This document shows, piece by piece, positions 5,423 through 5,645 of a stretch of 5,645 bases of DNA. A model generated the notes under the pieces. That model worked only from the letters and a program-made list of their open reading frames with translations, searched no databases and was not told the DNA's origin. The stretch covers positions 1 through 5,645 of the forward strand of contig CAITEL010000116.1 of assembly GCA_903891375.1 (NCBI GenBank), written 5' to 3'. Made by a program: the position numbers and the translations under genes. Within the stretch, counting starts at the first letter, position 1, and the number at the start of each line of letters is the position of its first letter. The stretch is from an uncultured Neisseriaceae bacterium (GTDB lineage Bacteria > Pseudomonadota > Gammaproteobacteria > Burkholderiales > UBA11063).

Positions 5423-5645
5423 ATGAATAGAAATTTGGTGGTATTAATTGCTTTATTAATTGTTCCTATGTCGGGGCTTGGCATTGATATATATGTTCCT
5501 TCTCTTCCTGATGTGGCTAATTTTTTTGCAACGAGTGGGCATATGGTACAGTACACAATTACAATTTACGTGGCTGGATATGCTGTTAGCCAATTATGTG
5601 CGGGAATTGTCTCAGATATATTTGGGCGAAAAATCACGACTCTTG
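5423..5645 (+). CDS. MFS efflux transporter, Bcr/CflA type (N-terminus only, runs off the window)
   Basis: The 74 visible residues cover the first two membrane helices (about 5-24 and 42-63) of a drug:proton antiporter of the inner membrane. Family marks are the sequence GLGIDIYVPSLPDVANFF after helix 1, the acidic residue at the edge of helix 1 (ID), the helix 2 pattern VQYTITIYVAGYAVSQLCAG, and loop motif A, GIVSDIFGRK (61-70). ATG 5423 has AGGGAG (5407-5412) about ten bases upstream. Its position divergent from a PAS-LuxR regulator suggests inducible efflux of a small molecule sensed by that regulator. Bcr/CflA proteins export drugs such as bicyclomycin or chloramphenicol, but the substrate here is unknown. 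Confidence 0.85.
   Translation, partial: MNRNLVVLIALLIVPMSGLGIDIYVPSLPDVANFFATSGHMVQYTITIYVAGYAVSQLCAGIVSDIFGRKITTL

Noticed and set aside
1..5645. A new defence or retron-like system
   Set aside because: I found no reverse transcriptase, nuclease or CRISPR-like repeats. The gene-less segment is better explained as mobile-element debris.

Overview
The window is AT-rich (roughly one third G+C by eye) and reads like a gammaproteobacterial chromosome. The mix fits Legionellales-type host-associated genomes: an acetoacetyl-CoA synthetase, an IS30 transposase, a RelE-type toxin-antitoxin pair and a PAS-LuxR regulator beside a Bcr/CflA transporter. Nothing here fixes the genus.

Left part (1 to about 924, minus strand): the transmembrane half of an ABC exporter. 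Its nucleotide-binding domain runs off the left edge, and its first membrane helix is missing where it meets mobile DNA. Next comes a 260-base stretch (948-1208) with no intact gene, several hairpins and a visibly higher G+C content, then a complete IS30-family transposase (1296-2297, plus strand). The transposase promoter, ribosome binding site and start codon all lie within a long foldback (1245-1310). The right end of the element cuts into an acetoacetyl-CoA synthetase gene (2302-3897, minus strand), which loses its whole C-terminal domain. Both flanking genes are damaged at the element and they are different genes. The site is therefore the scar of an IS-associated deletion or rearrangement, not a simple insertion.

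Right part: divergent from the synthetase is a two-gene toxin-antitoxin operon (4081 to about 4633). It has a ribbon-helix-helix antitoxin and an overlapping RelE-fold toxin, whose reading frame runs past its expected end and overlaps tail-to-tail with the next gene. That gene (4593-5321, minus strand) encodes a PAS-domain LuxR-type regulator. A 101-base divergent intergenic region separates it from the start of a Bcr/CflA-type MFS efflux transporter (5423 to the right edge, plus strand), its probable target.

I see no CRISPR array, tRNA or rRNA. The most notable signals are the foldback that could shield the transposase from outside transcription, the deletion scar, the GC-richer structured segment, and an A7 tract that decides where the toxin ends.
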